Source: Cunninghamia lanceolata (Eukaryota > Streptophyta > Pinopsida > Cupressales > Cupressaceae). From it: a DNA stretch of 64,000 bases. The notes below the pieces were generated by a model, which searched no databases, was not told where the DNA came from, and was given only the letters and a program-made list of their open reading frames with translations. Where the stretch lies: assembly GCA_027924645.1 (NCBI GenBank), contig BSBN01001807.1, positions 13,720,001 through 13,784,000 on the forward strand, read 5' to 3'. Positions 34,614 to 47,029 of this stretch are shown here, in pieces. How positions within the stretch are numbered: the stretch's first letter is position 1; every line of letters starts with the position of its first letter. A program made the position numbers and the translations under genes.

Positions 34614-36390
34614 TTCTTTTTTTTTAATTGGTAAATTGTAGTCTTGGGGACTGCTCCCTTTGAATTAAAATTACCAAGTTTAACATACATAATTAACTAT
34701 TCCATCTCAGCTATAAGTGCTACAGAAAAATAATGATCAAGTGGCTAACCCAAACCTTAAATAAAACTATCTATACCTATCTTCCTAAAATGCATCAGAC
34801 ACATAAACAAGGATGCAACAAATTAATTTCCACCAATCATATAACTTTCAAAGAGGCCTTAAAAAGGCTCCTATTAGTTATTTCTTCTCCATGATCTGCG
34901 GGTGATTTTGTTTTACATTTATAGTGGGAGAAAAGGTGCATATTGAACAATAGCTCTTGTTTATTTCTTTTACTTTGCACCACTGTCTGATTGCCTTTTG
35001 ACACCCCGCTCCGTCCATAGCATCTAATTTATTTAAATGATTTTCTTTACCCCCAAGAGACAAAATTTCTAAACTCTCTGTCTGAACACCAAACTTCTCA
35101 TTTGACTTAGGATCCAAAGAATCCTTAATGCTAACCCTTCTGTTAGGAGACTATGCCACAATGTCGTTCAATGTATCCTGTAAATCATTTGGTGCATCCC
35201 TGTGGTTACCTACCCTACCGCTCAAAGCCATAAGGGCTTGATCAGATTGGTGAGAAACTTCTTTCTCCACTGAATAGTGATGAGGGGAGACATGTTTCTA
35301 CCAAGTAGCTTGATTGACCATTCTACACTTTGAACAATAAGCAGCAATGTGGCCAGTGTTGAAGCATCTATGACATCGAAAGGGTAAACCCTCAAAATCT
35401 AGCATATGACTCCAACACCTGTCAACAAATTTTAGGGAGATATCTACTAGAAGAGCTTTGGTAATATCCATCTCCACTAGTATATGGGCATAGGTGGTGC
35501 ATAGATAGTTTGAAGAGCCCTTATCCCCCCCTAAAAAATTCCCCAGTGAGTTACCTATAGCTTCAAAGCAGGAATCCAACTAGAATTGTAATGGAAGATT
35601 CGATAGTCTTACCCTGATTGGAGTAGCATCGAAAGATCTAGAGGTAGGGTTGAAAGAAGGCTGCCATAGTTTCAACATGGGCAAGAACTTTTCATAAAAC
35701 CACTTTGAGTCACATAAAATTTTGTTTCCATCTCTAACATTATCGAACGCCATTACAAAAAACCTCGCGTACAGGGGTAGATTTGAGTATCCCCCTCCAA
35801 AAGGTGATCACAGGTGGCTTTTATCCATTGATGTAGCTTAGAAATGCTTAGCCAAAAACCTTTGAATCTCCCAACCAAACCCATCTTCATGAAATATTAT
35901 TAATTCTCAGCCACTTCTTTGCAAATTACCTCTCCAAAAATCACAGACGGTGAAGATTTGGCCTGTTGGAGGGGCAGGGCTGTAGAGGTCCACTCACCAA
36001 CACCCTCTTGCTAATTCTTATTCATAACCTTCCCCATCAGACCTAACATAGACTAGTCTCCCTTCCCTTGGCCATGTACTTGCAACTGGAAACTCCCAGT
36101 GAAACTCTTGTTTGTTCACCACCTACCGAAAGAATCCATAGCCTTTGTGGCATCACAAACTTTAGCAACAAGTTTTTTACCATCTAATCCATTTCCAAAA
36201 ATACTTGTGCTAGAGATCCTAACACCCTTCTTGTATCTATCATCTTCCACACATCATCCCAGTGATCACATATTTTGAGGAAGGAAAGCATGTAGAAGCG
36301 GTTTGCTGAAGCAGAGGAGGGTTTCACTAAAAGGTTTAGAAGGACTTCTGAATGATGCAGGCTTGGGAGTGACATTCCTTCCCAATAGTA
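34614..36390 (-). mobile_element. ORF1-only LINE-like retroposon
   Basis: The minus strand reads an ORF1 of plant L1 type and then a short 3' UTR ending ACAATTTACCAATT plus nine A (34614-34622), with no ORF2. The ORF1 start may be MSLPSLHHSEVLL at 36375. The DUF4283-like domain is readable in shifting frames (GLVGRFKGF, CARFFVMAF, LPLQFW, DSCFEAIGNSLGNFL), followed by the CCHC knuckle FRCHRCFNTGHIAAYC (~35350). Frames 35579-35298 and 35117-34878 are the best preserved. ORF1 binds RNA in autonomous LINEs. I did not find a target-site duplication. Confidence 0.7.
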
Positions 36391-36399
36391 GTGAAGATG

Positions 36400-37582
36400 A
36401 GGAAATCAAGATTGCATAAAAAATCAAAATGAAAGCAAATAAACAAGATTTATACCTTCCTATGCAATCCTAGCTCCTCTCTCCTTGATAAGGTAAAGGA
36501 CTTTGCACCTTTAAACCCTAGTTTGACCCAAACTATGGATTGAAATGTGAAATGCTCCTAATTTTCAATGCAAATTTCACCATAGCCTAGCTAAAATGGA
36601 GATGATGGAGAGAAATTTGAGCATAGTAAGATTACTCTAAAATTGGATGATGAAATGGCTTGTGAAGGCTTGTATTTATAGGCAAATTGGAGAGGATTTT
36701 GATCCAACGGTGGTGATTGATTGTTGAGATCAAGGGATGAGATTGATTGTGAGATGCAGGGCTATTATTTGATCAACAAGATTGGATGGTGGAGAATTTA
36801 AAAATGAATCTTTTATTCATTTTGAGGAGGACTTAGCTTTAAATGTGATTTAGATATATGAGGAAATTTAAAATTAATTTCCTTGGGATGAGATGGAAAT
36901 AAAAATTCCATTTTATGTGGAAGTGTGAAGGTCCAAGTCTACACATGTACATTTTTAGAATCTTACATTTGTAAGATAAAAAGAGGAAGATGTTTTATAA
37001 TGAAAATGGAAAAAATGAGCTGGAGTGTTCATGTATGTTTTAAAATTTTTAATTTGTGGGTGTGGGAGAAGGTGTTAAACATGATTTGACCAAGTTAATC
37101 GGGGTGATTAGCTTAGTTAATGTGGCTAGAAAAAATTAGTGAATGAGGTAATTAGGACTTCAGATTAATTAAATAATGATTTATTTAATTAATCCAAGTC
37201 TAGTGGTCATGTAGGCTAGAGTAGCTAATTAAATAATAGCTATTTAATCAACTAGGTTAGGGTAGACTAAATTGTAGGGATGATTAATCAAATAAGTATG
37301 ATTTATCTAATTAATTAGGTTTAATGAGATGGACAAATTAACTAAATAAATATTTAACATATTTATTTAATTAATTGGGATAATGTTAGTAAGGTATAAC
37401 TGTTGAACTAATCAACTTAATTCAATTTTAGGGGTTAATTGATGAAGAATGGATGAATGATTTTAGGGTTAGATGAGGTAATTAATTAAATAGAAATTTA
37501 ATTAATTAATTGGATGAAGAATTAGTGTTGTGGATGATGTTGAAGGGCAGTTAGATGGTTAAGACATATTTAGGTTTCTACA
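36400..37582 (-). repeat. 3' LTR of the second Tat element
   Basis: On the minus strand TGTAGAAACC starts at 37582, directly after a purine tract (AAAGAGGGGAAAA, 37583-37595). About 900 bp into the LTR the minus strand has TATAAATA (36680-36673). The far end near 36400 is set only by where LINE sequence starts, so it is approximate. Confidence 0.6.
36673..36680 (-). promoter_or_regulatory. LTR TATA box
   Basis: TATAAATA on the minus strand, in the expected orientation for the LTR that starts at 37582. Confidence 0.5.
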
Positions 37583-37595
37583 TTTTCCCCTCTTT
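37583..37595 (-). promoter_or_regulatory. Polypurine tract of the second Tat element
   Basis: AAAGAGGGGAAAA on the minus strand, abutting the LTR start TGTAGAAACC. Confidence 0.7.
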
Positions 37596-39310
37596 GACCT
37601 GGAGTTGTGACCTAGTAGGGATATGGTGTCAAGTCAAAGAATTTGCCCCAGCTGCTGGGAATGAATGAAATGGATGAGGGATGCCCCCTCGAGAGATCAA
37701 GTGAAAAAATAAAAAAAATTTAGGTGATCTCTCGAAGGGAGGAAATGGTGGTGAAAAATGGATATAGTACGAAAAAATAGGCAGACTAGAAGAAAATAGG
37801 TGAAAAAGGTTAAAGTTTGCACTCTGGGGAAAGAAAAAAGTGTTGGAGGATGACTTGGTTTCTATTACTCGACATTCGTATATTGGTGTAGAGGCATGGC
37901 TAGATAATGATATGCATATGTCATTTACATTTTAAGATCGATACTTGATGGGCTGAAGGGATCATACTATTGATAGGTATATCTCCTCGTGAGTGATGAG
38001 GTAGTTTGGGCTATGCCAGGACTTGCCCCAAGCCACGGCGATTTTTGGGAGGATGCCACAAGATGTGAGATGTGTAGAGAAAAACTAATGGGTTGTAGAC
38101 TTAAATAAAATTCAAGGGTAAACCTATCTGAATAGTCCACATTGTATTCCTACATTGAATTATTGACCAAGGAGCATAAGCTTTTGATGATGCTTGCATT
38201 ATATATGCCTTCAAGACTCATTTCTATCCTAAACTAACTCATACAGACTTATTCTAATTATCCTAATTTACTGAAGTTCATAAAAATGTAAGCGCAACAA
38301 AAATAGTTAAAAATCCAGTTGCTATGGGTATCTTCAGCATAAGCTAAAGATAACTATATTCAATAGAGGATTACATAATTAACTCAAAATACACATAATG
38401 ATAAAAGAACTAACACTAACCTTCAGAGGACTTAAAATATGCACTCTATTCATGAATCACAACTTCTAGAAATAGCAATCAAGATATCTTACTCATTCCA
38501 CAATGCAATTTTATAAAATAACATGAAATAGTTTTAACTAGAAATGCATAAATAAATAAGAAAATATATGGAGTAATGGTTAGTACCTTGAGTGACCAGC
38601 TTAGGAAACTATCTCACTTAATCTGGAAACTAAATCTACTTCAAATTCTCATAACAAATAGTTGTATTCACTTCATATCAAAAACATGAACTTTTCATAT
38701 TGTATTCAATAAAACATGTCTAGATCTTTCAACATAAAAACATGGTAACTATTGAGAAACTATAAAAATAAAGTATCTTGGAAAGAAAAACTAACTTACC
38801 ATTGAACCCATCCCTCCTAACTTATACAGAAATAGGAGAGTACCATGTTACTACCAACTAACTTGATCATCAATTCATCCCTAGATATCAGGGTATAGGT
38901 TCAAGATCAACTTATTAATCTACTAAAACAAAGGAAGCAGAGTTCCATTCAAACAAAAAATCCTATTCAACGACTCATGGTTGAAAACACATAAGATGTG
39001 ATTAGAATCCTAGAACAAGTCTTCTTCTTCTCTTGTATTTATTCTTCCATGATGATCACATTCAACTTCAGTTGGTGCTTGACTATGACTTCCTTCAATG
39101 CTCTATCTTGCAATGTGCTATGAATTCTTCTCTCCTTAATGTTGCCAACTTGTTGCATAGGGTTAATCCATAAAACATATGCATACAAAATAGCCTTCAT
39201 AATTAATCTATAAAATCTCATTTATATACATACATACTTATGTCTAACTCATACAATTGACAAATATTACCACCATGTTTCATATTGGTAGATTAGGTTT
39301 AAGGTTTGTA

Positions 39311-39312
<2 letters not shown>

Positions 39313-39359
<47 letters not shown>
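39313..39359. repeat. (TA)n microsatellite
   Basis: An uninterrupted AT dinucleotide run of about 46 bp. Confidence 0.95.
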
Positions 39360-39361
<2 letters not shown>

Positions 39362-39614
39362 ACAACATACTATGGTGGTAATAGAAAAGTATATGAAATA
39401 TCATAGGGATAAAGTCTTGAAGCATAAGAAATAGCATAAAAAAAGTCAACATTTGAACCCATCAAGATGGCCAGCATAGACACACACCCAGGTGGCTATA
39501 CAAGACTTTGGTGCACTGTAGCCATTACAATGGGACTGGAGGAGCATGATGGTCAATGCAAGGAGCACTCCATACAATAACCAATGGTGGGGAGTTTGGA
39601 GATCAATTTGTTTG

Positions 39615-40070
39615 ATGGATCCTGCTGCAGAGCCTAATTTCACTATGAAGGAGGGGGAAGAGGGAGAGGAGGGGGACAAGGTATGAGTTGAGTATGTTAT
39701 GGAGGAGGTGCTCATGGAGGAGGGTGATGGGATTGGAGTGTTGACTATGGCAGCAGTGGGAAAGGTAGGCGTGAGAGGATGGGGTTGGAGGCAGCGGGGT
39801 CCCCAGCAGCAGCCAACATCCCAGCATGTACCTCAATAGGCACTTGTTCAACAGGTAGAGAGAGGGCATATGCCACCACCACGAGCATTGCAGTAGCAAC
39901 AACAACCATAACCACAGCCACCTCCATAGCCACAATAGCTACCTCAATAGCCATAGAAGCCATAGTAGCAACATCCTGGTCTCCTACTGACTCAGTTAGG
40001 GGGTCATTAGCCGAGGGTTGATATTTTAGACTTTGATGTATTTTGGCCCTTGAGGCATTGTGTATCATGA
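39615..40070 (+). pseudogene. Gln/Pro-rich frame with many TAG codons, antisense to the Tat element
   Basis: From ATG at 39615 the plus-strand frame gives MDPAAEPNFTMKEGEEGE, an acidic stretch, then RQRGPQQQPTSQHVP and a run of Gln and Pro until the TGA at 40068. About a dozen in-frame stops occur; most are TAG (one TAA) and sit inside the Gln-rich stretch next to CAG and CAA codons, so they look like former Gln codons. Extra antisense ORFs downstream of integrase are known in some Tat elements, and this may be such a relic. I recognise no domain. It could also be chance in a CAG-rich repeat. Confidence 0.4.
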
Positions 40071-40489
40071 CATGTATGATTATTTTTTAAGTGATGTATA
40101 TTTTGGTGGTGATGTATATGCATTTATGGTTATGGTTGTTTTATGGTATGATGTTTATGATGTGATGTATTTATGGATGCTTATGATGATGGTTTTATGG
40201 TTCCATGATTTTCATGGATTATGATGATGTTTATGGTTTATGTTGTGATGGATGTATGCATTATGGGTGGACTTATTATTACGTAGATGTTATGGATTAT
40301 GATGATGTAGATGGATAGATAGATATATGTATTCATGGATGGATGTTATGTATTTGGATTATGATGTGGATAATGGAATATATGCTCAGATTAATAAACA
40401 TATATTATGTATGGATGAAAATAAAATGGAATATATACTTAGATTAATAAACATATATTATGTGTAGATGGAATATATGCTTAGATTAA

Positions 40490-40960
40490 TAAACATATAT
40501 TATGTGTGGATGAAAATGAAATGGGTAAATGATTAATGGAAAATGAAATGGATAAATGATTAATGGAAAATGAAATGGATTAAATGATTAATGGCTAATG
40601 AAATGGTTAAATGATTAATGGATAATGAAATGGATAAATGATTAATCGATAATGAAATGGTTAAATAATTAATGGCTAATGAAATGGATAAATGATAAAA
40701 TAGTTAATGGATAACAGTAATATAGATGGATAAATGGATAAATGAATGTGTAATGGTTGATGTAATGGAATGGTAAAATGATTAATGGATAAATGATAAA
40801 GTAGTAAATGGATAATGGTAATATGGATGGATAAATGATAATGGATTAATCAATGTGTAATGGTAAAGGATAATGGAATGGTAAAATGATTAATGGTGAA
40901 ATGCAAATGGAAAATGATGAATGATTAATGGATAAATGATAATGAGATGGGTAATGGGAT
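40490..40960. repeat. Degenerate ATGGATAAATGATTA array
   Basis: Many irregular copies of a ~20-25 bp unit made from ATGAAATGG, ATAAATG and ATTAATGG. Unit order is variable and the edges fade. No reading frame. Confidence 0.8.
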
Positions 40961-41019
40961 GGGTCGATGAGATGGTTATACGTCATGATACATTTTGATT
41001 TTTTTAAACCATAGGCAAT

Positions 41020-41165
41020 GGGGTTGGGGTAGGTTTGGGGATAGTTAGGATTGGTTTAGGGATGGTTGGGAAAGGTTTAGGGATGGTTAGGATAGGTTTA
41101 GGGGTGGTTGAGAAAGGTTTAGGGATGGTTAGAAAGGTTTAGGGATGGTTGGGATAGGGAATACT
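41020..41165. repeat. Minisatellite containing TTTAGGG
   Basis: About six units of 19-26 bp of the form GGTTTAGGGATGGTTGGGATA or variants. The plant telomere heptamer TTTAGGG appears once per unit, not head to tail. Confidence 0.8.
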
Positions 41166-42770
41166 AGGTCACTAGATGTCATATTGTTAAAGGGGATTTG
41201 TTGGGATGAAGAAGTGATAGAATATGTGGGGTTGATTTGAAATGTTATAAGGTAGGGGGGTTTTTTAGAGTGGTTAAATGGATGGGGTTTTAATGCTAAA
41301 TCTAGATAGTGTCTTTGATGGTTGGTGATAGAAAGGGGGATAGGTAAGCTAGGCTAAGTACTTGCATTGACATTATTGAGAGAATTTCAAAAATTATTAT
41401 AGAAAAAGGGGATATTTTCACCAAGGTATGAAAAGACCAAGGTGATGATATATATCTATTTTTGTATGGACTAGACCCACAAACAATAGGTTGTTCTCAT
41501 GCATGCCCAAGGTAGTATAACGTTGCCTAGATGAGGGAATGGGACTCATATCATAAGTTATTTAGTACATAGAAGGAATGATTAACCTTATATGCAAATG
41601 GGAAACAATATTCTAGAACTGACCCTACATCTTCAAGATATGAATACCAAATTCTTGGAGTAATGAAATCAACCCACAAGCACTGCATACAAAACAATGA
41701 CCATGCCTCATTCTAAGTTTTTTTCGCCATGTACCATGATATAGTAAGATCAAGGTAGCTTTGGAATAATTCCTAAGATGAGACAAAAGATAAAAATCAA
41801 TAATCAAAAAGACCAATGAATCATACAAACAACCATTGTATCTCTTGCCAAGATAAGTGTTGATATGATGATGCATTCTTCCTATTGTAGGAACAATATA
41901 TCCATTAAGGTGAGAATCAATTGGATGTTGTTGGATAAATTTTGAAAGGTGGGAAAAAGGATAGTAGGCCATTTGTTGTGATTATGATTGGTTTGTTGAT
42001 TGATGATTTTTGCGTAAGATGTGATATTTTGGGAGTATGCTTAGTTTGTGTATTGTTTGTTTGGATTTAGTAAGCTCAGGGGATAGGGACCATACAAATG
42101 GGCTGGATGGGTGCATCTTTTGTACTTGAGTACTTGATACTTTCTTTGTATTCCAAGTTGCCTACATGCCTTGTGTCCACAGGATCAAGGCACTTTAAGA
42201 TGTGGGTGGTGATGAATATGTAGTTCTGGTTTGACTTGATGATGTGGGAATGGTTTGAGATAGAAGATGTTGGATAATGATGTGTTAAGTGGTTCGGATA
42301 AGTGTGATGATGATGTGGAATTACTTTTGGGGTTTTTGTAAATTTTGATTTTTGGGGGTTTTTCTAGATTTTCCATTGTTTTTGGATTTTGTTGGTTTTC
42401 TATATTTTTTTGAATTTTTAGGGCTTTTTGATGTTTTTGGGTTTCTTGGAGTTTTTAAGCTGTACAAAGAGCATACAAGGATCATCTTTCCATGGATTAG
42501 CCTTGGGTGTGATGAAGGAGTGTGGGGTGATTGAATGTTCTAGAATTTCAAGCCATGGGATGTATGTGATATGGAATGTTATGATGGATAAGAGGACTTA
42601 TTAGATGGTAGAATAGACCACTACACATGGTACCTAAGATAGATTTTCACCATGGTACTTATCCAAGGCATCACTGAAGTGATTTTCACCATTGGACAAC
42701 TTTATTGCACTCGGGTTTTTCTTGATTTTTTGATTTTTTTGTATTTTTTGATTTGGAATACTCGATGGGC

Positions 42771-44539
42771 TATACATAAATTTTTTTCAAGTGCATGATG
42801 TCAATAGGCTCATCTAGAGGCTGCCCCTCAAGTGTTGCAAGCTGGTAAGCTCTTGATCCATAGCTAGATGTGATGACATATGGTCCCAACCATTAATTAG
42901 GCTTGAACTTTCCTTTCTTGTGGTGTTCTTGTAGATTTCTCTGGTTTTCCATAAGGACAAGGTAGCCTATCTCAAACTTGTGGTTCTTGATCTTTTTATT
43001 ATAGCTCCTGCATAGGGGGTTTTGATAGGCTTGAATGCAGTTAAGAGTATCCAAGCATTTCTCATCCAGGAGTTTTAGCTCATTCAATAGTGCAACTTGG
43101 TACTCCTCCTTAGTGATTATATTTTGCAATGAAATCCTGAGAGAAGGGAGCTCAACCTCGATAGGCAAAATGGCTTTGGAACCAAATACTAATGAGTATG
43201 GTGTGGCTTATGTGGGTGTGTGAATGCTTGTGTGATAGGCCCATAGGGTGGGATTGAGCTGAAGGTGCTAGTCATGGCCTGCTTCATTAACTGTCTTTTT
43301 TAGGATGTGTAAGATGGTTTTGTTAGAAGCTTTAGCTTGACCATTACCTTTGGGGGTAATACGGTGTGGAAAAAATGGTGATGGATGTGGAATTCTCACA
43401 TAGGGTGCAGACTTCTTGGTTCTTGAATGGTTTCTCATTATCTATGATGATGGAGAAGGGAACACCATAATGGCATATTATGTAGTGGTGGATGAATTTA
43501 GTGATTTGGATACTAGTGGTAAAAGTGAATGGAATGACTTCTACCCACTTGGTCAAATATTCGGTAGTAGTAATGATGAATTTATGTCCATTGGATGAGG
43601 GTGGGTGAATTTTGCCTATGAGGTCGAGTCCCCACGATGGAAAGGGCTAAGGTACATTGTTATCAGCTGCAACTCTTGTGAAAGTGCATGGATAAGATCA
43701 CTGTGTTGCTGACATGGTAGACATTTCTTCTCAAAGCGATAGGCATCTCGTTCCATGATTGGCCAATAGTACCCTATTATGAGGATCTTCTTTGCTAGAG
43801 TAGGTCCACTAGAGTGTGCCCCACAAATTCCTTCATGTACCTCTTGTAAGGCCACTTCAGCTTCCCTAGAGTCGAGACATTGTAAAAGAGTACCATCAAT
43901 ACTTTTTTGGTATAGGGTATCTCCTATGATGGTGAAATGGGAAGCTCGGTGGATGAAGGTTTTACGTTGTGCAGATGATGTGTTTGGTAGGATGATGTTA
44001 TCATGAAGGTACATTTAGGTCTATTGATACCAAGCAAATAAGGGATCAACAATGTCACATACTAACTCAGATTATGGTACATCATAGGCCAGCATTGGAA
44101 GTTCTTCAATCAGGAACTCACATTTTTTGCTATCCTTTTTCATGTCAACTAGGGATCCTATAGTAGCCATAACATCTGCTACTTGTTATTAAACCTTGGA
44201 ATTTTCTCAAAATGGATATCATGGAAATAGTCCTTGAAATCATCAACCATTGTTTTGTAAGGCAGGAGCTTGTCGTCTTTGGTTTTTTACTCATTATTGA
44301 CTTGTCTAATGACTAACTATGAATCTCCATAAACTATAACCTTTTCAATATTCAACTAGATAGCCATGCGAAGTCCTGTAATGAGGGCCTCATACTCTAT
44401 TATGTTTTTTGTGCATGAAAATGTTATTTTGTAGGATTTTGGAATGGTGTCTCCTTGAGGGGTAAGAAACACAAGATGCATGCCCCTGAGCCATGATGTG
44501 TGTAGGATCCATCAAAATACATTTTCCATGTATTTGTTA
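42771..44539 (-). pseudogene. Second Tat element: second RNase H and integrase
   Basis: Minus-strand order: RNase H fragment beginning at the copia junction (~44539), with the block before TPQGDT near 44450; then integrase with VHEGICGAH and CLPCQQH (~43840-43700), MTKWVEVIPF, a degraded IIDNEKPFKN (Asn-Glu where Asn-Gly is usual), STPYYPQ, and the C-terminal part PIEVELPSLRISL to KKGKFKPN (42893). It is related to the element at 4775-6682 but clearly diverged, so it is not a recent duplicate. It is cut at 44540 by the SIRE-like copia. Confidence 0.85.
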
Positions 44540-47015
44540 TGTTGAGATGCACTCGACAACTGAGAGGGGGGGTGAATCAGTTGTCCCTAAAACTTTGAAC
44601 ACTCATGAATATCAACACATCAAACACTTATTTATTGTTATTCATATTTAACCATGAAAGCATGAAATAAGAAGCTCAACACGATAACACAATCAACCCA
44701 TGAGACACCAAATTTTTATGTGGAAAACCCTATAAGGGAAAATCCATGGTGGGTGTTAGTCCATAAAGATATATATGTTATAGTAATACCAAAAAACAAA
44801 GGCTTGCTTCCTGATGCAGAAGCATCCAGGCTAACAAGCAATCTTACATAAACAAAAAAAAATAGTTTATTTCTTTTACCCTTTTGTTTGTCTTGTAGAT
44901 TTCTAATCAACATCATACACAAAAATTTGGGGAAATAAAAAAATTATTTTAATTCTCCAAAACTCCAGGTAAAAGACAAGGCAAGTTGCAAATGGACAAA
45001 AATTCCTAGTCACCTACATGCTAGAAGACAAAGATTGGACAATGAAGAGTTTTCAAGCATCCAAGTCATAAAAGAAAGCAATAAAAGAATACCAATAGTC
45101 ACCTTTCTCCAAGTTGGATGGCACCAATCAAGAAGAGGAATACCAAAAGTCATTGGAGCCCAAAAAGAGGAAGATGAAACTATGCAAAGGAGATCTTATA
45201 AATAGATTGAAGTTTGGCTCCAAAGAGGCATTGAAAAATAAGAGAGGAGCCCAAGTTTATCTGTGATTTTTGTAGGTCATGAAGAGGACATCCATGGGTG
45301 ATGTTGAAGATATTTTTCTAAGGGAAATACATCCATTTTGATGAGGCAAAGAAGGTGAACATCCATGGTGACTTGTTAAATGAAAACTTTCTGAATTTGT
45401 AAGAATGTGGAGGTGGATAGTTGGAAAATTTGTTGGAGATATTTCATAGTTGGATTTGTGGAGGTTATGTATGTGTGTTACCATCTTGATTGCCTGTATA
45501 AAAATATTTGGTTTGTAACTATTTTCTTTTGTTCATGTTTTAATCTCAAGATATGGTGTTACTTCATAGTTGAAATTGTTGCTACAACATTCACAGTTTG
45601 TTTGAACTTAAGGGATGCAAGTTTAAGAGATTAATATACATTTATTTTTCTACAAATAAAGGAATCAAAGGGACAAACAAAAATCCTTAATGGCTGGAAA
45701 TTATCAAAGTTAATTTTCATCTAAGATAAGAGGAGAAATCTTGGCAAACAACAATCTTAAGGCTAAAATTTAACAAGGATATGTTGGCACATACTTTTTG
45801 TTTCAATATTTGAAGTTTTGAGCACATGATTATGATAATTTTAAGGAATGAATATTGTTGTTATCACAATGCACATAAGAGAAGATGATTAGGCTACATG
45901 ATAGGACAATCCTCCATTGGGTTCTCTTGTCCTCTTGTGTCACTTGCTTAGGGCTCACTATCCAAAATTCTCACAACAAAAGTTGATGCGCACTACCAAG
46001 AATAGCTCACTGCCATAGGTTTGAACTAATTGAATAGCATCTACACCATGCCTGAGTTCAATTCCATTGAAGTGCAATAAAACTCTTCTACTCTGCTCTG
46101 CTTTTGTACTTTGCACTTGTCTTCACATCTTCGCATTACTTCACCTCAAACACAAATTTTATTACATGTATTTATACAATTCATCAACCATAGGAACAAT
46201 CTCCAAGGTTGGCATTAATACATACATCAAATTAAGTCTAGACCTAGACATCACATGCCATAAAAGAATAAGGACATAATGTATTACACCTTAGTTTGGA
46301 CTTAAATCTATCCAAGCACACTACACATCACTTAAACATTCATCAAAAACATCTTCTTGATCACCACAATTAAATAGGAAGACCAAACATTATAAAATGG
46401 GAATATTCTTGATCATATGCTTCCTTGATCACAATCATAACAAGCAAGCCTTGTGTGATGTTTTAACATGATCTTGACACATCCATGAACAAAATAAATT
46501 CTCCCGAGAGATGACAAATCCATCCACAAAAGATCTCACTTGGAGATATTTGAAGACAACAAATATCACCTAAAGTATAACACCAAAAAAAATTCTTTCG
46601 GAGCACCAAATCATAAATCCTCTAGAATGAAGATAGCTAAGGTCTTTATAACCTTAAGTCTAGAACTGTAAATCCAAAATCTAATTTGTAGGGAAATGCG
46701 GAGCAAAACATTTTATCCCTGTCACTCTACACACATTGCTAGACACAGTCTTCAAACTGGTGAATAGATCTTTTGTTGTATAGTGTTTCGGACCTCCAAA
46801 CTCAAGATTTAGCTATTGTCTTTAGACACTTGTCTAAATCATATCCCAATCTCACACTCTGGTCTTCAATTATGAGGAAATGCAAAGAAAAATATTGCAC
46901 TCTTTTGGGAGACAGAACAATCAAACACTTGTTCAACCTCATCCAAATAACTTTCTTAGATGATGACCTTAGGTGTTGACATCAATGACAACACTTACTA
47001 CTCATACTTGAAACA
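44540..47015 (-). repeat. 3' LTR of the SIRE-like copia (2476 bp)
   Basis: The limits are TGTTGAGATGC on the plus strand at 44540 and GAAACA at 47015. An ACTGAGAGGGGGGGTGAAT segment near the 44540 end and a (CATGG)TGGGTGTTAGTC region follow. There is only one copy in the window, so limits rest on the purine tract and TG/CA ends. Confidence 0.7.
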
Positions 47016-47029
47016 ATCTCCCCCTTTTT
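47016..47029 (-). promoter_or_regulatory. Polypurine tract of the SIRE-like copia
   Basis: AAAAAGGGGGAGAT on the minus strand, next to the LTR start. Confidence 0.8.

Larger units (their letters stand above)
37596..42770 (-). other. Long 3' spacer of the second Tat element
   Basis: Five kilobases lie between integrase and the 3' LTR. The part next to integrase (42640-42770) resembles 4630-4775 of the first Tat element in its CCTATCCAAGG-like and T-rich segments. The rest contains a (TA)n run (39313-39359), a Gln/Pro-rich antisense frame (39615-40070), an ATGGATAAATG-type array (40490-40960) and a TTTAGGG-containing minisatellite (41020-41165). Other insertions may lie within it that I cannot delimit. 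Confidence 0.5.

Noticed and set aside
39745..40068. Ala/Val-rich minus-strand frame
   Set aside because: It is the antisense of a CAG/CCA-rich repeat; the composition is explained by that repeat and shows no domain.
39615..40070. TAG read as glutamine (alternative genetic code)
   Set aside because: The pattern is limited to decayed transposon frames, and plant nuclear genes use the standard code. Methylation-driven C-to-T change explains it better.
41020..41165. Interstitial telomere tract
   Set aside because: TTTAGGG never occurs head to tail here; it is one part of a longer minisatellite unit.
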